Of a stretch of 64,000 bases of DNA, positions 9,111 to 21,779 are shown one piece after another. Location: contig NZ_JAKZGL010000007.1 of NCBI RefSeq assembly GCF_022549355.1, positions 1-64,000 on the forward strand, written 5' to 3'. The first letter of the stretch is position 1. Each line of letters opens with the position of its first letter. Origin of the DNA: Acinetobacter sp. NIPH 2699 (GTDB lineage Bacteria > Pseudomonadota > Gammaproteobacteria > Pseudomonadales > Moraxellaceae). The translations under genes were made by a program, and so were the position numbers. The notes under the pieces were generated by a model. It had not been told where the DNA came from and did not search any database. It saw only the letters and a list, made by a program, of their open reading frames with translations.

Positions 9111-10001
9111 TTACGCTAAACCTTTCTCTTTTAAAACTTGTAACATCGTTGAACCAAGCTCAGCTGGGCTACGAGTGTAAGCCATTCCCGCACGTTCAAA
9201 TGCAGCGAATTTCTCTTCAGCAGTACCTTGACCACCAGAAATAATCGCACCAGCGTGACCCATACGCTTACCTTTAGGCGCAGTTACACCAGCGATGTAA
9301 CCAACTACAGGCTTAGTCACGTTAGATTTGATGAATTCAGCAGCTTCTTCTTCCGCTGTACCACCGATCTCACCGATCATGATGATTGCATCAGTATCTG
9401 GATCGTCTTGGAACAATTGAAGTGCTTCGATCTGGTTCATACCTGGGATTGGGTCACCACCGATACCGATACAAGTCGACTGACCTAAACCAAGCTTAGT
9501 TGTTTGAGCAACAGCTTCATAAGTCAATGTACCTGAACGTGAGATGATACCAATACGACCTGGTTGGTGGATGTGACCAGGCATAATACCGATCTTACAT
9601 TCACCTGGAGTGATCACGCCTGGGCAGTTAGGACCAACTAAACGAGTACCGTTACCGTTCGTTTCTAAGTAGCGTTTAGCTTTAAGCATGTCGATCGTTG
9701 GAACACCTTCAGTGATCACAACGATAAGACCAACACCTGAATCAACTGCTTCAACGATAGAGTCTAAAACGAATGGCGCTGGTACATAGATTACAGATGC
9801 ATCAGCATTTGTTTCACGTACAGCTTCTTTCATTGTGTTGAATACTGGTAAGTCAAGGTGAGTTGTACCACCTTTACCTGGAGTAACACCACCAACAACT
9901 TTTGTACCGTAGTCTAAAGCTTGTGCAGAGTGGAAAGTACCGTTTTTACCAGTAAAACCCTGTACCAATACTTTAGTGTCTTTATTAATTAATACGCTCA
10001 T
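9111..10001 (-). CDS. sucD: Succinate--CoA ligase, alpha subunit
   Basis: A 296-residue subunit of succinyl-CoA synthetase (succinyl-CoA + NDP + Pi to succinate + NTP + CoA). It has the N-terminal CoA-binding Rossmann fold ([11 protein letters not shown]), the CoA-ligase signature (SRSGTLTYE) and the phosphorylated histidine in GHAGAI (His249). Full length. It follows sucC by 12 bases, so the two are translated from one message that ends at the bidirectional terminator. Confidence 0.97.
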   Translation of the reverse strand: MSVLINKDTKVLVQGFTGKNGTFHSAQALDYGTKVVGGVTPGKGGTTHLDLPVFNTMKEAVRETNADASVIYVPAPFVLDSIVEAVDSGVGLIVVITEGVPTIDMLKAKRYLETNGNGTRLVGPNCPGVITPGECKIGIMPGHIHQPGRIGIISRSGTLTYEAVAQTTKLGLGQSTCIGIGGDPIPGMNQIEALQLFQDDPDTDAIIMIGEIGGTAEEEAAEFIKSNVTKPVVGYIAGVTAPKGKRMGHAGAIISGGQGTAEEKFAAFERAGMAYTRSPAELGSTMLQVLKEKGLA

Positions 10002-10013
10002 GATTGATACTCC

Positions 10014-11180
10014 TTACGCTTTAACTGCAGCTACAACTTTTTCTGCGGCATCAGATAAACCGTTCGCAGAAATTAATTTCAAACCAGATTCATCAAGTAA
10101 TTTAGCACCTAATTCAGCGTTGTTACCTTCTAAACGAACAACCACTGGTACAGTTACATTTACTTCTTGAACCGCTGCAATAATTGCTTCAGCAATCATG
10201 TCACAACGTACGATACCACCGAAGATGTTGATTAAAACACCTTGTACAGAGGTATCAGCAAGGATGATTTTGAACGCTTCAATTACGCGCTCTTTAGTTG
10301 CACCGCCGCCAACGTCAAGGAAGTTTGCAGGCTGACCACCATAAAGTTTAATGATGTCCATAGTTGCCATTGCAAGACCAGCACCATTCACCATACAACC
10401 GATGTTACCTTCTAAAGCAACATAGTTAAGGTCAAATTCAGATGCTTTTAATTCACGCTCATTCTCTTGAGATTTGTCACGTAAAGCAGCAACTTTAGGT
10501 AAACGGTAAAGCGCGTTAGAATCGATACCAACTTTCGCATCAACACATAAAATATCGCCATTCTCACGAACTGAAAGCGGGTTAATTTCAAATAATGCAA
10601 AGTCATTTTCTACAAATGCTTGATAAGCAGCAGCCATAATTTTTACAAATTGGCTGATTTGTTTGTCTTTCAAACCTAAAGCAAACGCAACTTCGCGTGC
10701 TTGGAATGGTTGTAAGCCAACGAGTGGATCAACTTCAACTTTGATAATTTTTTCAGGTGTTTCTTCTGCAACTTTCTCGATTTCTACACCACCTTCGGTA
10801 GAAGCCATGAAAGTAATACGACGGCTAGAACGGTCTACAACCGCGCCCAAGTAAAGTTCACGCTCAACTGGGTATACGTCTTCAGCAACGATAATGCTGT
10901 TAACAGGTTGACCATTTGCATCTGTTTGATACGTTACAAGACGAGTACCAATGATATTGTTTGCAAATTCGATGACATCTTCTTTAGATTTTGCAACTTT
11001 AACGCCACCAGCCTTACCACGACCACCAGCATGAACTTGCGCTTTCATTACAGCGAATTTACCACCAAGCTGTTCAAATGCAGCAACTGCTTCGTCTGCA
11101 TTGGTTGCCAAGATACCTTCTTGTACTGGCATACCATATTCTTTCAATAACGCTTTAGCTTGATACTCATGTAAGTTCAT
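10014..11180 (-). CDS. sucC: Succinate--CoA ligase, beta subunit
   Basis: A 388-residue beta subunit starting [19 protein letters not shown], with an ATP-grasp domain and the GGATKERV loop near the subunit contact. It provides the nucleotide-binding site and pairs with SucD. The ATG is preceded by AGGT at a normal distance. A 135-base spacer and an intrinsic terminator separate it from lpd upstream, so sucCD probably also has its own promoter between 11181 and 11285. Confidence 0.97.
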   Translation of the reverse strand: MNLHEYQAKALLKEYGMPVQEGILATNADEAVAAFEQLGGKFAVMKAQVHAGGRGKAGGVKVAKSKEDVIEFANNIIGTRLVTYQTDANGQPVNSIIVAEDVYPVERELYLGAVVDRSSRRITFMASTEGGVEIEKVAEETPEKIIKVEVDPLVGLQPFQAREVAFALGLKDKQISQFVKIMAAAYQAFVENDFALFEINPLSVRENGDILCVDAKVGIDSNALYRLPKVAALRDKSQENERELKASEFDLNYVALEGNIGCMVNGAGLAMATMDIIKLYGGQPANFLDVGGGATKERVIEAFKIILADTSVQGVLINIFGGIVRCDMIAEAIIAAVQEVNVTVPVVVRLEGNNAELGAKLLDESGLKLISANGLSDAAEKVVAAVKA

Positions 11181-11286
11181 TTAGTTACCTACTATGTTGT
11201 TTGTGTGATACAGCCTAGATGTACTTAAAACTAGACTGCTACATATTGAGTAAATGATCACCGTATAAAAGTAATCATCATCATTC

Positions 11287-11313
11287 AAAAAAGTGTGGCG
11301 AACCACACTTTTT
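11287..11313 (-). terminator. Terminator after lpd
   Basis: On the minus strand, the stem AAAAAGTGTGG / CCACACTTTTTT closes on a TTCG tetraloop and ends in a T run three bases after the lpd stop. It separates sucAB-lpd from sucCD. Confidence 0.9.
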
Positions 11314-11315
11314 AT

Positions 11316-12809
<1,494 letters not shown>

Positions 12810-14003
12810 TTAAAGGTCAAGAATGAGTTTAGCCGGCTCTTCTAACAATTCTTTGATTGTTACCAAGAAACCAACAGCTTCTTTACCATCGATTAAACGG
12901 TGGTCATAAGAAAGCGCTAAATACATCATTGGTAAGATTTCAACTTGACCATTTACCGCCATTGGACGCTCTTGGATCTTATGCATACCCAAAATAGCGG
13001 TTTGCGGCGTATTCAAAATCGGCGTAGATAATAATGAACCGAATGTCCCACCATTGGTGATCGTGAACGTACCACCAGTCATGTCTTCGATACCTAATTT
13101 ACCGTCACGTGCTTTATAAGCGTAGTCACGGATACCGTTTTCAACTTCTGCATAGTTCATACGGTCAGTATCACGAAGGACAGGAACAACTAAGCCACGA
13201 TCACTCGATACAGCAACACCGATATCATAGAAACCGTGATAAACAATATCTTCACCATCAATAGAACCATTCACTGCTGGGTAGCGTTTTAGTGCTTCAG
13301 TCGCCGCTTTAACAAAGAAAGACATAAAGCCTAAACGAGCACCATGACGTTTTTCGAAAGCATCTTTATATTGCTTACGCATTTCCATGATTGGCTTCAT
13401 GTTAACTTCGTTGAATGTCGTTAACATTGCAGTTTGTTGTGTTGCAGCCAATAAACGCTCAGCAACACGCTTACGTAAACGCGTCATTGGAACACGTTTT
13501 TCGATACGCTCACCTACAGCAACGCTTAATGGTTGAACTGATGCAGCAGGTTTAGCTTGATGACCAGCAACATCTTCTTTAGTGATGCGACCACCACGGC
13601 CTGTACCTTGTACGTCAGCAGCATTGATACCTGTTTCAGATAATGCTTTACGAACAGCAGGTGCTTGGTTTTGATCAACTGCTTGCGTTGATGCTGCTGG
13701 CGCAGATGCAGCAGGAGCTTCCGCTGGCGCAGCAGCTTCAGGAGCAGCCGCAGAAACAGCACCAGCACCAGCTTCAAACTGTGCAATCACTTCGTCAGAA
13801 AGTACCGTTTCGCCTTCGTCTTTGATGATTGCAACCAAACTACCGTCAGCTGGAGCAACCACTTCTAAAACAACTTTATCGGTTTCAATGTCACAGATCA
13901 CTTCATCACGTGATACAGGTTCACCTACTTTCTTGTGCCAAGTTGCGATCGTACCGTCAGCAACTGACTCTGGGAATACCGGTGCTTTAATTTCGGTTGC
14001 CAT
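12810..14003 (-). CDS. sucB: 2-oxoglutarate dehydrogenase E2, dihydrolipoyllysine succinyltransferase
   Basis: A 397-residue E2 core protein. It has an N-terminal lipoyl domain with the modified lysine in ETDK (Lys43), an Ala/Pro-rich linker (about 80-112), an E3-binding domain (about 115-150) and a catalytic domain with [15 protein letters not shown] near the C-terminus, containing the His and Asp of the transferase site. It transfers succinyl groups to CoA. Its ATG overlaps the sucA stop by one base (TAATG), so translation is coupled. LipB, encoded in this window, is the expected source of its octanoyl precursor. Confidence 0.96.
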   Translation of the reverse strand: MATEIKAPVFPESVADGTIATWHKKVGEPVSRDEVICDIETDKVVLEVVAPADGSLVAIIKDEGETVLSDEVIAQFEAGAGAVSAAAPEAAAPAEAPAASAPAASTQAVDQNQAPAVRKALSETGINAADVQGTGRGGRITKEDVAGHQAKPAASVQPLSVAVGERIEKRVPMTRLRKRVAERLLAATQQTAMLTTFNEVNMKPIMEMRKQYKDAFEKRHGARLGFMSFFVKAATEALKRYPAVNGSIDGEDIVYHGFYDIGVAVSSDRGLVVPVLRDTDRMNYAEVENGIRDYAYKARDGKLGIEDMTGGTFTITNGGTFGSLLSTPILNTPQTAILGMHKIQERPMAVNGQVEILPMMYLALSYDHRLIDGKEAVGFLVTIKELLEEPAKLILDL

Positions 14004-16843
14004 TATTGAGAATCTCCTGATTGTTCAGCTTCAATTGCAAGTGCGTCATTGACGAGCTGAGCTTGTTGTTTTGCATGCAAGTACGGTGAGCCACAGGCAG
14101 GTGCGGCAGATGCTTCACGACCAGCATAGCTAATACGAATTTGTTTACCTGATTCAAGAATGTCTTCATACAGACGAGGAACGATGAATAACCAAGCACC
14201 TTGGTTCTTCGGTTCTTCTTGTGCCCAGACAAGATCTTGAATATTTGGATATGCCGCCATGACTTCAGCTAAGCGTTGCTCTGGGTAAGGATATAATTGT
14301 TCAATACGAACGATCGCTGTATTGTTTAAACCAAGTTCACGACGTTTTTCGAGTAAATCGTAGTAAACCTTACCGCCACAAAGCACTAAACGAGTCACTT
14401 CAGCTTTGTTGATTTGATCGACTTCATCAATCACAGTTTGGAATGAACCATTTGCTAACTCATCTAAAGTAGAGGTCGCAAGTTTGTGACGCAATAAAGA
14501 TTTAGGTGACATGACGATCAATGGTTTACGAATAGGACGAACCGCCTGACGACGTAACGCATGGAAAATTTGCGCTGGAGTCGTTGGTGTAATCACTTGC
14601 ATATTGTCTTCTGCACAAAGTTGCAAGAAACGCTCTAAACGTGCAGATGAATGCTCTGGACCCTGACCTTCATAACCGTGCGGCAACAACATGGTAAGAC
14701 CACATACACGCTCCCACTTGGTTTCACCCGAAGCGATAAACTGGTCAATCACCACTTGTGCACAGTTGACGAAGTCGCCGAATTGCGCTTCCCAAACGAT
14801 TAAGCTTTTTGGCAACGTTGTTGCATAACCATATTCAAATGCAAGGACTGCTTCTTCAGACAATAAAGAGTCATATACAGCAGTACGCGGTTGATTTTCT
14901 TTAATATGGCAAAGTGGGATATAAACAGAACCATCCACTTGGTTATGTAGTTTGGCATGACGGTGTGAGAATGTACCACGACCGACATCTTCACCAGTAA
15001 TACGAACCAAGAAACCGTCATCAAGCAAAGTTGCATAAGCTAAAGTTTCTGCTGCACCCCAGTTTAGAGGCATTTCACCCGCTTGCATTTTGGTACGATC
15101 ATCAATTACTTTTTGCACTTGACGTTGTAATACAAAACCTTCAGGCAAAGTATTCATGATTTTACCAAGCTCTTTGAGACGCTCGATACTCACCGTGGTG
15201 TCCCAGACATCAGTATAGTCATGCCCTAAATACGGTGTCCAATCCACAAACATTTTCTTGTTTGGTTCAGTCACTAAAGCATTGGCAACATGTTTACCTG
15301 CTTCGAGATCGGCACGATAATCTTCTACCATTTGATCAGCAGTCGCACGATCAAGTACTTTTTCTTGTACAAGTTGATCTGCATACAAGGTACGCGTTGT
15401 TGCTTTTTTATTGATCACCTGATACATCATTGGCTGCGTTGCAGATGGTTCGTCTGCTTCATTGTGACCACGACGACGGTAGCAGAATAAATCAATAATA
15501 ACGTCTTTGCGGAATTCATGACGGAAATCATGCGCAATTTGCGTTGCGAAAATCACCGCTTCAGGATCATCACCATTCACATGAAAAATGGGTGACTGAA
15601 TCATTTTAGCAACATCAGTACAGTATTCAGTCGAACGTGTGTCACGCGGATCTGAAGTGGTAAAACCAACTTGGTTATTGACCACAATATGAACTGTACC
15701 ACCCACCGTATAGCCACGCGTTTGTGACATCTGGAAAGTTTCCATGTTCACGCCTTGACCCGCAAATGCAGCATCACCGTGAACAATCAATGGAAGTACA
15801 TCATCACCACCGATATCTTTACGACGGACTTGACGCGCACGTACAGATCCTTCAACAACGGGACCAACGATTTCTAAATGTGATGGGTTAAATGCCAAAG
15901 CCAAATGAACTTCGCCACCCGCGGTCATGACATTCGATGAGAAACCTTGATGGTATTTCACATCACCAGAACCTTTCTTATGAATGCTTTTACCTTCAAA
16001 CTCACCAAAAAGGTCAGCTGGGTTTTTACCCATAATGTTGACAAGCAGGTTAAGACGACCACGGTGCGGCATCCCGATCACAACTTCTTTACAACCTACT
16101 GCACCAGCACGTTGAATCAGCTCGTTCACCATTGGAATAAAAGACTCACCGCCTTCTACACCAAAACGTTTTGCACCAACAAACTTGTTGCCAAGGTATT
16201 TTTCTAAGCCTTCAGCTGCGGTTAAACGCTCAAGAACACCTTTTTTCTGCTCTGTATTTAACTGGAATTGACCGCGAACACTTTCCAAACGTTGTTGAAT
16301 CCAACGTTTTTCTTTGGTGTCAACAATATGCATGTATTCTGCACCAATTGAACCGCAGTAAGTTGCTTCCATTGCCTCAATCATTTCTGACAATGTTGCT
16401 TCTGCTTTTCCAATGGCGAGATTGCCTGTATTGAATACAGTGTCTAAATCAGATTTAGTTAAATTATGTGCAGATAAATCAAGGTCAGGAACTTCTTCGC
16501 GTTTCGCAAGACCTAATGGATCGAGTTTAGCTTTTTGATGACCACGGTTACGATACGCAGCAATGAGTTGTAAAACACCAATTTGACGACGCTCATGCTC
16601 TGTACTTACAGTGCTTTGTACAACAGGTTGAACTCGACTTGCATTACGACCCAAAAGGAGGAATTGCTCGCGCACACTGCCGTGTGGTTGATCACCTTTA
16701 GGATATTTATCAAAATATTCACGCCAATCCTCAGAGACTAAGGTTGGAGAAGATAGGTACAGCTCGTAAAGATCTTCAATATACGCTGCACTATCAGCAG
16801 AAAGTTCAGTGTCAAGACGCGACGCGTCAGCAACTTCTTGCAT
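14003..16843 (-). CDS. sucA: 2-oxoglutarate dehydrogenase E1 component
   Basis: A 946-residue thiamine-diphosphate enzyme that decarboxylates 2-oxoglutarate and passes succinyl to SucB. It opens with the E1 N-terminal helix that binds E2 ([13 protein letters not shown]) and contains the E1 signatures [10 protein letters not shown] and [11 protein letters not shown] plus the transketolase-like second half. I prefer ATG 16843 (MQEVADAS). An in-frame ATG four codons earlier, at 16855, directly abuts AGGA and is too close to it. The 5' spacer to sdhB is over 700 bases and structured, and sdhB has its own terminator, so sucA probably starts its own transcript. Confidence 0.95.
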   Translation of the reverse strand: MQEVADASRLDTELSADSAAYIEDLYELYLSSPTLVSEDWREYFDKYPKGDQPHGSVREQFLLLGRNASRVQPVVQSTVSTEHERRQIGVLQLIAAYRNRGHQKAKLDPLGLAKREEVPDLDLSAHNLTKSDLDTVFNTGNLAIGKAEATLSEMIEAMEATYCGSIGAEYMHIVDTKEKRWIQQRLESVRGQFQLNTEQKKGVLERLTAAEGLEKYLGNKFVGAKRFGVEGGESFIPMVNELIQRAGAVGCKEVVIGMPHRGRLNLLVNIMGKNPADLFGEFEGKSIHKKGSGDVKYHQGFSSNVMTAGGEVHLALAFNPSHLEIVGPVVEGSVRARQVRRKDIGGDDVLPLIVHGDAAFAGQGVNMETFQMSQTRGYTVGGTVHIVVNNQVGFTTSDPRDTRSTEYCTDVAKMIQSPIFHVNGDDPEAVIFATQIAHDFRHEFRKDVIIDLFCYRRRGHNEADEPSATQPMMYQVINKKATTRTLYADQLVQEKVLDRATADQMVEDYRADLEAGKHVANALVTEPNKKMFVDWTPYLGHDYTDVWDTTVSIERLKELGKIMNTLPEGFVLQRQVQKVIDDRTKMQAGEMPLNWGAAETLAYATLLDDGFLVRITGEDVGRGTFSHRHAKLHNQVDGSVYIPLCHIKENQPRTAVYDSLLSEEAVLAFEYGYATTLPKSLIVWEAQFGDFVNCAQVVIDQFIASGETKWERVCGLTMLLPHGYEGQGPEHSSARLERFLQLCAEDNMQVITPTTPAQIFHALRRQAVRPIRKPLIVMSPKSLLRHKLATSTLDELANGSFQTVIDEVDQINKAEVTRLVLCGGKVYYDLLEKRRELGLNNTAIVRIEQLYPYPEQRLAEVMAAYPNIQDLVWAQEEPKNQGAWLFIVPRLYEDILESGKQIRISYAGREASAAPACGSPYLHAKQQAQLVNDALAIEAEQSGDSQ

Positions 16844-16855
16844 TTTTGGACCCAT

Positions 16856-17519
16856 TTCCTATTGCAAAAAATATTACGGGTTGCCTTTTAAGCCCACCCA
16901 TGATTCATAATGTCAAATTGGTAACAAGACACTACAGCCCAAGATCTTACAACCCTGAGACATCATTACTACACATCCGGAATACTTCCTTTGATGTAAT
17001 AAATGAGCTATGCGCTTTCAATCCAAAGCACATAACTCATTCTTATACTCGATGAAATCGAGCAATTTTTTGCAAATCATTTTAGAAAAATTAAATCATT
17101 CTTTAACTTTTCTAAAATGACTTCCCCAAACCCAAAAAAAGCCAAAATAAAACCCTGAGATATCAGCCCAAGACACCTCCAAGAATATACTGATTTTTTG
17201 CTTTTAGCTGTGGCAGAAATGCTAACATGTTATCAAGCTCGGATTGATTTTTTTGACACATACCATCCATAAAGCAGCGAAATACATACTTCAAATTATG
17301 CTCTAATATACCGCCCTTTTTATAAAAGTTGCGCTTTTATCGACCAAAGTTTAAGATTCTCTACAAAACTTGCACAAACATCATGCACAGTGTTTAAAAA
17401 TAAACCACTGCGCCATATATCTATTTTTATTATTATACTTAACAATATGACTTATATCTATAATTAGCACACTCAGTGACTTATTTACCAGCAATTTTAA
17501 AAGTAAAGCGTCAATCAAT
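16856..17519 (-). other. Structured spacer between sdhB and sucA
   Basis: This non-coding region should include the sucA promoter and leader; a TTGACA occurs on the minus strand at about 16911-16916, without a good -10. Three inverted repeats sit close together. The first, 17003-17040, has 16-base arms around a six-base loop. The second, 17048-17062, is CTCGAT/ATCGAG. The third, 17079-17118, has ATTTTAGAAAA/TTTTCTAAAAT. A 15-base near-identical direct repeat (AACCCTGAGAyATCA) occurs at 16951 and 17151. No open frame is convincing. Confidence 0.6.
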
Positions 17520-17548
17520 AAAAAACGGAAGTCTCTTTCGAAACTTCC
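17520..17548 (-). terminator. Terminator after sdhB
   Basis: Read on the minus strand, the stem GGAAGTTTC / GAGACTTCC (one G-U) is closed by a GAAA tetraloop and followed by a T run. It lies 24 bases after the sdhB stop. Confidence 0.85.
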
Positions 17549-17571
17549 ATTTTTTGAGTTAGAAACCGGTA

Positions 17572-18282
17572 TTAACCAGCTTGATCTAACAACATATTAC
17601 GAATGTGACCAATTGCCTTCGTCGGGTTTAACCCTTTAGGACATACTGACACACAGTTCATGATTCCCTTACAACGGAACAAGCTAAATGGATCGTCTAA
17701 ACGAGCCAAACGTTCTTGTGTTGCTGTATCACGAGAGTCGATGATAAAACGATAAGCATTTAACAATGCAGATGGCCCAAGGAATTTATCAGGGTTCCAC
17801 CAGAATGATGGGCATGCTGTTGAACAACATGCACAAAGAATACATTCATATAGACCATCTAAGTGTTCACGTTCTGCTTGAGACTGTAAACGCTCTTTCG
17901 CTGGTGCTGGCTGATTGTTAATCAAGAATGGATGAATCTTGTTATATTGATCATAGAACTGGTTCATATCTACAACCAAGTCTTTTACAACTGGCAAACC
18001 AGGTAAAGGACGAATCACAATCTTCTCTGGTAAGTCGTTCAAGTTCCACAAACAAGCCAAACCATTTTTACCATTGATGTTCACACCATCCGAACCACAA
18101 ATACCTTCACGGCATGAACGGCGGAACGTTAATGTCTCATCCTGCACTTTCAACGCAAGTAACGCATCAAGCAACATACGATGCTTGTCAGTTAACTCAA
18201 GTTTATACGTTTGCATGTACGGCGCTTTATCCTTATCAGGATCATAGCGGTAGATTTCGAATGTACGAGTGCCTCTACTCAT
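17572..18282 (-). CDS. sdhB: Succinate dehydrogenase iron-sulfur subunit
   Basis: A 236-residue electron-transfer subunit. The N-terminal plant-type ferredoxin domain carries the 2Fe-2S cysteines in CREGICGSDG and the later LAC. The C-terminal domain has CILCACCSTACP and CKGIMNCVSVCPKG, which ligate the 4Fe-4S and 3Fe-4S clusters. It passes electrons from SdhA flavin to quinone at the membrane. It is the last gene of sdhCDAB, 14 bases after sdhA. Confidence 0.97.
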   Translation of the reverse strand: MSRGTRTFEIYRYDPDKDKAPYMQTYKLELTDKHRMLLDALLALKVQDETLTFRRSCREGICGSDGVNINGKNGLACLWNLNDLPEKIVIRPLPGLPVVKDLVVDMNQFYDQYNKIHPFLINNQPAPAKERLQSQAEREHLDGLYECILCACCSTACPSFWWNPDKFLGPSALLNAYRFIIDSRDTATQERLARLDDPFSLFRCKGIMNCVSVCPKGLNPTKAIGHIRNMLLDQAG

Positions 18283-18296
18283 CTTTGTTCTCCCGA

Positions 18297-20189
18297 TTAG
18301 AATGTACGTGGTTTAGGTTCAATTGCTTCAACCGTTAATGGCGTGAAACGTACTGGCTTGTACTCAAGACGGTTGTCTGCTGAATACCATAAAGTATGCT
18401 TCATCCACTCATCATCACGGCGACCATAAGAATAAGTCGGGTGATCAGGTGCCAACTCATAGTCAACAACGGTATGCGCACCACGACACTCTTTACGTGC
18501 AGCAGCAGAAATCAAAGTCGCCTTCGCAACTTCATATAAATTTTCAACTTCTAATGCTTCAACACGCGCTGTGTTAAATACTTTAGATTTGTCTTTTAAA
18601 TGAATATTGCGGACACGTGATTCAATCGCAAGAATTTCTTTCACACCTTTGTCAAGCAAGGCTTGAGTACGGAATACACCAGCATGATCTTGTACAATGT
18701 CACGGATCACATCAGCAACTTCTTGTGCATTTTCACCTGTTGCTGAATCATCCAGTTTACGTATACGTTCCAATGTATTGACCAATACATCTGTTGGAAG
18801 CGGAGCATAATCATCGCCATGATGTTTAGTCACATAATCAATGATATGTTCACCCGCTGCTTTACCAAATACCACAAGGTCAAGCAATGAGTTGGTACCT
18901 AAACGGTTTGCACCATGTACAGATACACAAGAACATTCGCCAATTGCATAGAAACCTTTAACAGGTTTTACATAATCGCGTGTACCTTTATAGGTATACT
19001 CTTTAGAATCCTTGTCATAATGTGCAGAGAATTCACCCTCTTCCACACCATGCGGCACAACAACCTGACCATGAATATTGGTTGGAATACCACCCATTTG
19101 ATAATGGATCGTTGGTACAACAGGAATTGGCTCTTTAGTACAGTCAACGTTTGCGAATTTCTTACCAATCTCAAATACAGATGGAAGACGTTTCATAATC
19201 GTTTCAGCACCCAAGTGAGTCATATCTAATAAGATATAATCCGCTTTAGGACCACAACCACGACCTTCTTTAATTTCTTGGTCCATTGAGCGTGATACGA
19301 AGTCACGTGGCGCCAAGTCTTTTAAAGTTGGTGCATAACGCTCCATGAAAGGTTCGCCGTCTTTGTTACGAAGGATACCACCTTCACCACGACAACCTTC
19401 GGTCAACAATACGCCTGCGCCCGCAACACCTGTTGGGTGGAACTGCCAGAATTCCATATCTTGTAATGGAATACCCGCACGAGCTGCCATACCAAGACCA
19501 TCACCGGTGTTGATATAGGCATTGGTTGATGCACGATACACACGACCTGCACCACCTGTCGCAAATAAAGTCGCTTTTGCTTGGAATACAGCGATATTAC
19601 CCGTTTCTTGGTCAATTGCTGTCACACCAAGTACATCACCTGCTTCATTGCGGATCAAATCAAGTGCAATCCATTCAACAAAGAACTGAGTACCCATTTT
19701 TACGTTGCTTTGATACAAGGTATGAAGCAATGCATGTCCCGTACGGTCAGCAGCAGCACAAGCACGTGGCACAGCTTTTTCACCGTAGTTTGCAGAGTGA
19801 CCACCAAATGGACGCTGATAGATCGTACCATCTTCGTTACGGTCAAAAGGCATACCTAAGTGTTCAAGCTCATAAACAACTTTTGGTGCTTCACGGGTCA
19901 TAAACTCGATTGCGTCCTGATCACCTAACCAGTCAGAACCTTTAACCGTGTCATAAAAGTGATAATGCCAGTTATCTTCCTGCATATTACCTAACGACGC
20001 ACCAATACCACCTTGAGCGGCAACCGTATGCGAACGTGTTGGGAATACTTTGGTTAATACAGCAACTTTTAGACCAGCTTGAGCAAGTTGGTAAGCAGCA
20101 CGCATACCAGAACCACCACCACCAACGATTACAGCGTCAAATGATAAGGTTTGGATGTTTGAATAATTTTCTTTAGGGGTAGTTGCCAT
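18297..20189 (-). CDS. sdhA: Succinate dehydrogenase flavoprotein subunit
   Basis: A 630-residue flavoprotein that oxidises succinate to fumarate. It has the FAD-binding GGGGSGMRAA near residue 25, RSHTVAAQGGIGASLGN with the histidine that carries covalent FAD, and the HPTG segment and Arg-rich C-terminal region of the active site. Full length compared with the family. It starts 12 bases after the sdhD stop in the sdhCDAB operon. Confidence 0.97.
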   Translation of the reverse strand: MATTPKENYSNIQTLSFDAVIVGGGGSGMRAAYQLAQAGLKVAVLTKVFPTRSHTVAAQGGIGASLGNMQEDNWHYHFYDTVKGSDWLGDQDAIEFMTREAPKVVYELEHLGMPFDRNEDGTIYQRPFGGHSANYGEKAVPRACAAADRTGHALLHTLYQSNVKMGTQFFVEWIALDLIRNEAGDVLGVTAIDQETGNIAVFQAKATLFATGGAGRVYRASTNAYINTGDGLGMAARAGIPLQDMEFWQFHPTGVAGAGVLLTEGCRGEGGILRNKDGEPFMERYAPTLKDLAPRDFVSRSMDQEIKEGRGCGPKADYILLDMTHLGAETIMKRLPSVFEIGKKFANVDCTKEPIPVVPTIHYQMGGIPTNIHGQVVVPHGVEEGEFSAHYDKDSKEYTYKGTRDYVKPVKGFYAIGECSCVSVHGANRLGTNSLLDLVVFGKAAGEHIIDYVTKHHGDDYAPLPTDVLVNTLERIRKLDDSATGENAQEVADVIRDIVQDHAGVFRTQALLDKGVKEILAIESRVRNIHLKDKSKVFNTARVEALEVENLYEVAKATLISAAARKECRGAHTVVDYELAPDHPTYSYGRRDDEWMKHTLWYSADNRLEYKPVRFTPLTVEAIEPKPRTF

Positions 20190-20201
20190 GATCTCTTCCT
20201 A

Positions 20202-20567
20202 TCAATTTGCCCAGAAAATCTGGATACCCCAGATTGCGTACACGAATACTGAAATAATCACAGCAGAAGTGAGTACAAGGCGTAAACCTGAAGCTGAAGG
20301 ACCCATTTGACGAGTCGTTACATAATCAGTAAAGACTTGCCACATACCAATCCAAGCGTGTGCAACGAGTGATAACACTGCTAATAAAGAAAAAATCTTC
20401 ATTGGCAAAGTCAACATAAAGCCCGCCCACTGTTCATAACCGAATCCGCTATTGCAAAGGATCCAACCAAACAGAACAACAGTGTAAGCAGCCAACACCA
20501 CAGCACTAACACGCTGGATGTACCAATCGCGAGAACCTGAACCTGTTAAACCTGTAGCACTTTTCAT
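20202..20567 (-). CDS. sdhD: Succinate dehydrogenase membrane anchor subunit
   Basis: A 121-residue protein with three membrane helices (about 20-40, 55-78 and 93-117). With SdhC it holds haem b and the quinone site, and it contains the haem-ligand-type histidine in LVAHAWIGMWQV. I choose the ATG at 20567 (MKSATGL), which overlaps the sdhC stop by one base (TGATG). A longer reading frame from 20582 would overlap sdhC more. Confidence 0.92.
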   Translation of the reverse strand: MKSATGLTGSGSRDWYIQRVSAVVLAAYTVVLFGWILCNSGFGYEQWAGFMLTLPMKIFSLLAVLSLVAHAWIGMWQVFTDYVTTRQMGPSASGLRLVLTSAVIISVFVYAIWGIQIFWAN

Positions 20568-20968
20568 CAGAACATAATCCATACGAAGGCTGCGACAATA
20601 CCAATCGCAGACAAGATCAATGAAACTGTAGCTGCAATACGACCACTTTGTAATTCTTCAGCAAAACCGACGTCAGCAAGCAAATGCTTGATGCCTGCGA
20701 TAAAGTGGAAAATTAAGCCGGCTACAAATACCCATACGATAAAACGTACACAGATATTTCCGAAAACGACATTTTTAACGTAATCAAATCCTTCTGGTGA
20801 AGATAAAGATTTATCCAAAATCCACAAAAGAACTGCGACGAGTAAGAAAACGATTACACCTGATAGACGGTGTAGAATTGATGCAATAGCCACGGGTGAG
20901 CGTAAATTTACCGCTAACACTTGACCCATGGACAAATTGACAGGTCTGTTGCTTTTCACAGCGGGCAT
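20567..20968 (-). CDS. sdhC: Succinate dehydrogenase cytochrome b556 subunit
   Basis: About 133 residues with the family signature RPVNLSMGQ then SILHRLSGV, three membrane helices and the haem-ligand region FHFIAGIKHLLAD. It anchors the SdhAB head to the membrane. Start: the ATG at 20968 has AGG directly against it, whereas a GTG three codons on, at 20959 (MKSNRPVNL), has AGGA eight bases upstream and may be the true start. It is the first gene of the operon, with two palindromes immediately upstream. Confidence 0.92.
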   Translation of the reverse strand: MPAVKSNRPVNLSMGQVLAVNLRSPVAIASILHRLSGVIVFLLVAVLLWILDKSLSSPEGFDYVKNVVFGNICVRFIVWVFVAGLIFHFIAGIKHLLADVGFAEELQSGRIAATVSLILSAIGIVAAFVWIMF

Positions 20969-20979
20969 CCTGTAGGTAG

Positions 20980-21014
20980 AAACTCCAACTGGAGTTTGTT
21001 TGAATTAATTCAAA
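20980..21014 (-). promoter_or_regulatory. Two adjacent palindromes in the sdhC leader
   Basis: The inverted repeat AAACTCCA-N2-TGGAGTTT (20980-20997) is followed one base later by the perfect 16-base palindrome TTTGAATTAATTCAAA (20999-21014). They lie 12-46 bases upstream of the sdhC start. They could be operators or mRNA stem-loops affecting sdhC translation. Confidence 0.5.
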
Positions 21015-21751
21015 GGAAAGCTGGCATTGTCAGGCAAGAACAGCACATGCCTAACCTATATATAACGACACCGAATTATAAGACGTGAAATATCAAAATA
21101 CAAACAATCAGATTTCTCTTTAGTCTAAAAACACATTAAATAAGAATCATTCATGAATAGAACAGCAATAACAACGGTGAAACACCAAATAGAAACAAGA
21201 TATCCACATGTTTTTAAAGGATAAAAATAAGGAGAGATTATTTATAAATATTTTTCACTTTCATTGATTTTTTCTTATTTTTTTCATAAAAAATACACTT
21301 TTTTAGCGTAAATCCAGTGCAAATCATTCAGTTATAAATATTGTCGAAAATGATACCCCCCATTTATATATTAAATATGAATAATCAATAATCTATTCAT
21401 CACGTTCTCATTAAAAAAGAAATGCGGTTTTTTTATACAATCAAGCGCACCACAATGAATCAATTATTCCACAACAAATACACTTTTTAATCAATTTTTG
21501 AATCACTATTCAATTCTAAACCTTGAGATATATAGCGTTTCGAACACTTCTAAGTCCTTATTTTATAAGCACCAAAATATCACCGAAATAAAAATTTACT
21601 TACAATTGTACTGATGCTTCATTTTTTTTATGCACCTGAAACATGATTTGACATATTATACTCGACCGGTGCTGTGATTTTACTCAGTTTTTCCTTTGAT
21701 ACTGAATGACTCATTGACTATAGCAACGTCATTTTTTATCCCTAAGTATAA

Positions 21752-21779
21752 TTGACAAAATTTTAGTAGCCACTAATCT
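21752..21779 (+). promoter_or_regulatory. Candidate gltA promoter
   Basis: TTGACA (21752-21757) and TAATCT (21774-21779) are separated by 16 bases. The predicted transcript would have a leader of about 85 bases. The CACTAATCTTAT around the -10 also occurs at the Aar-like RNA promoter. Confidence 0.45.
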
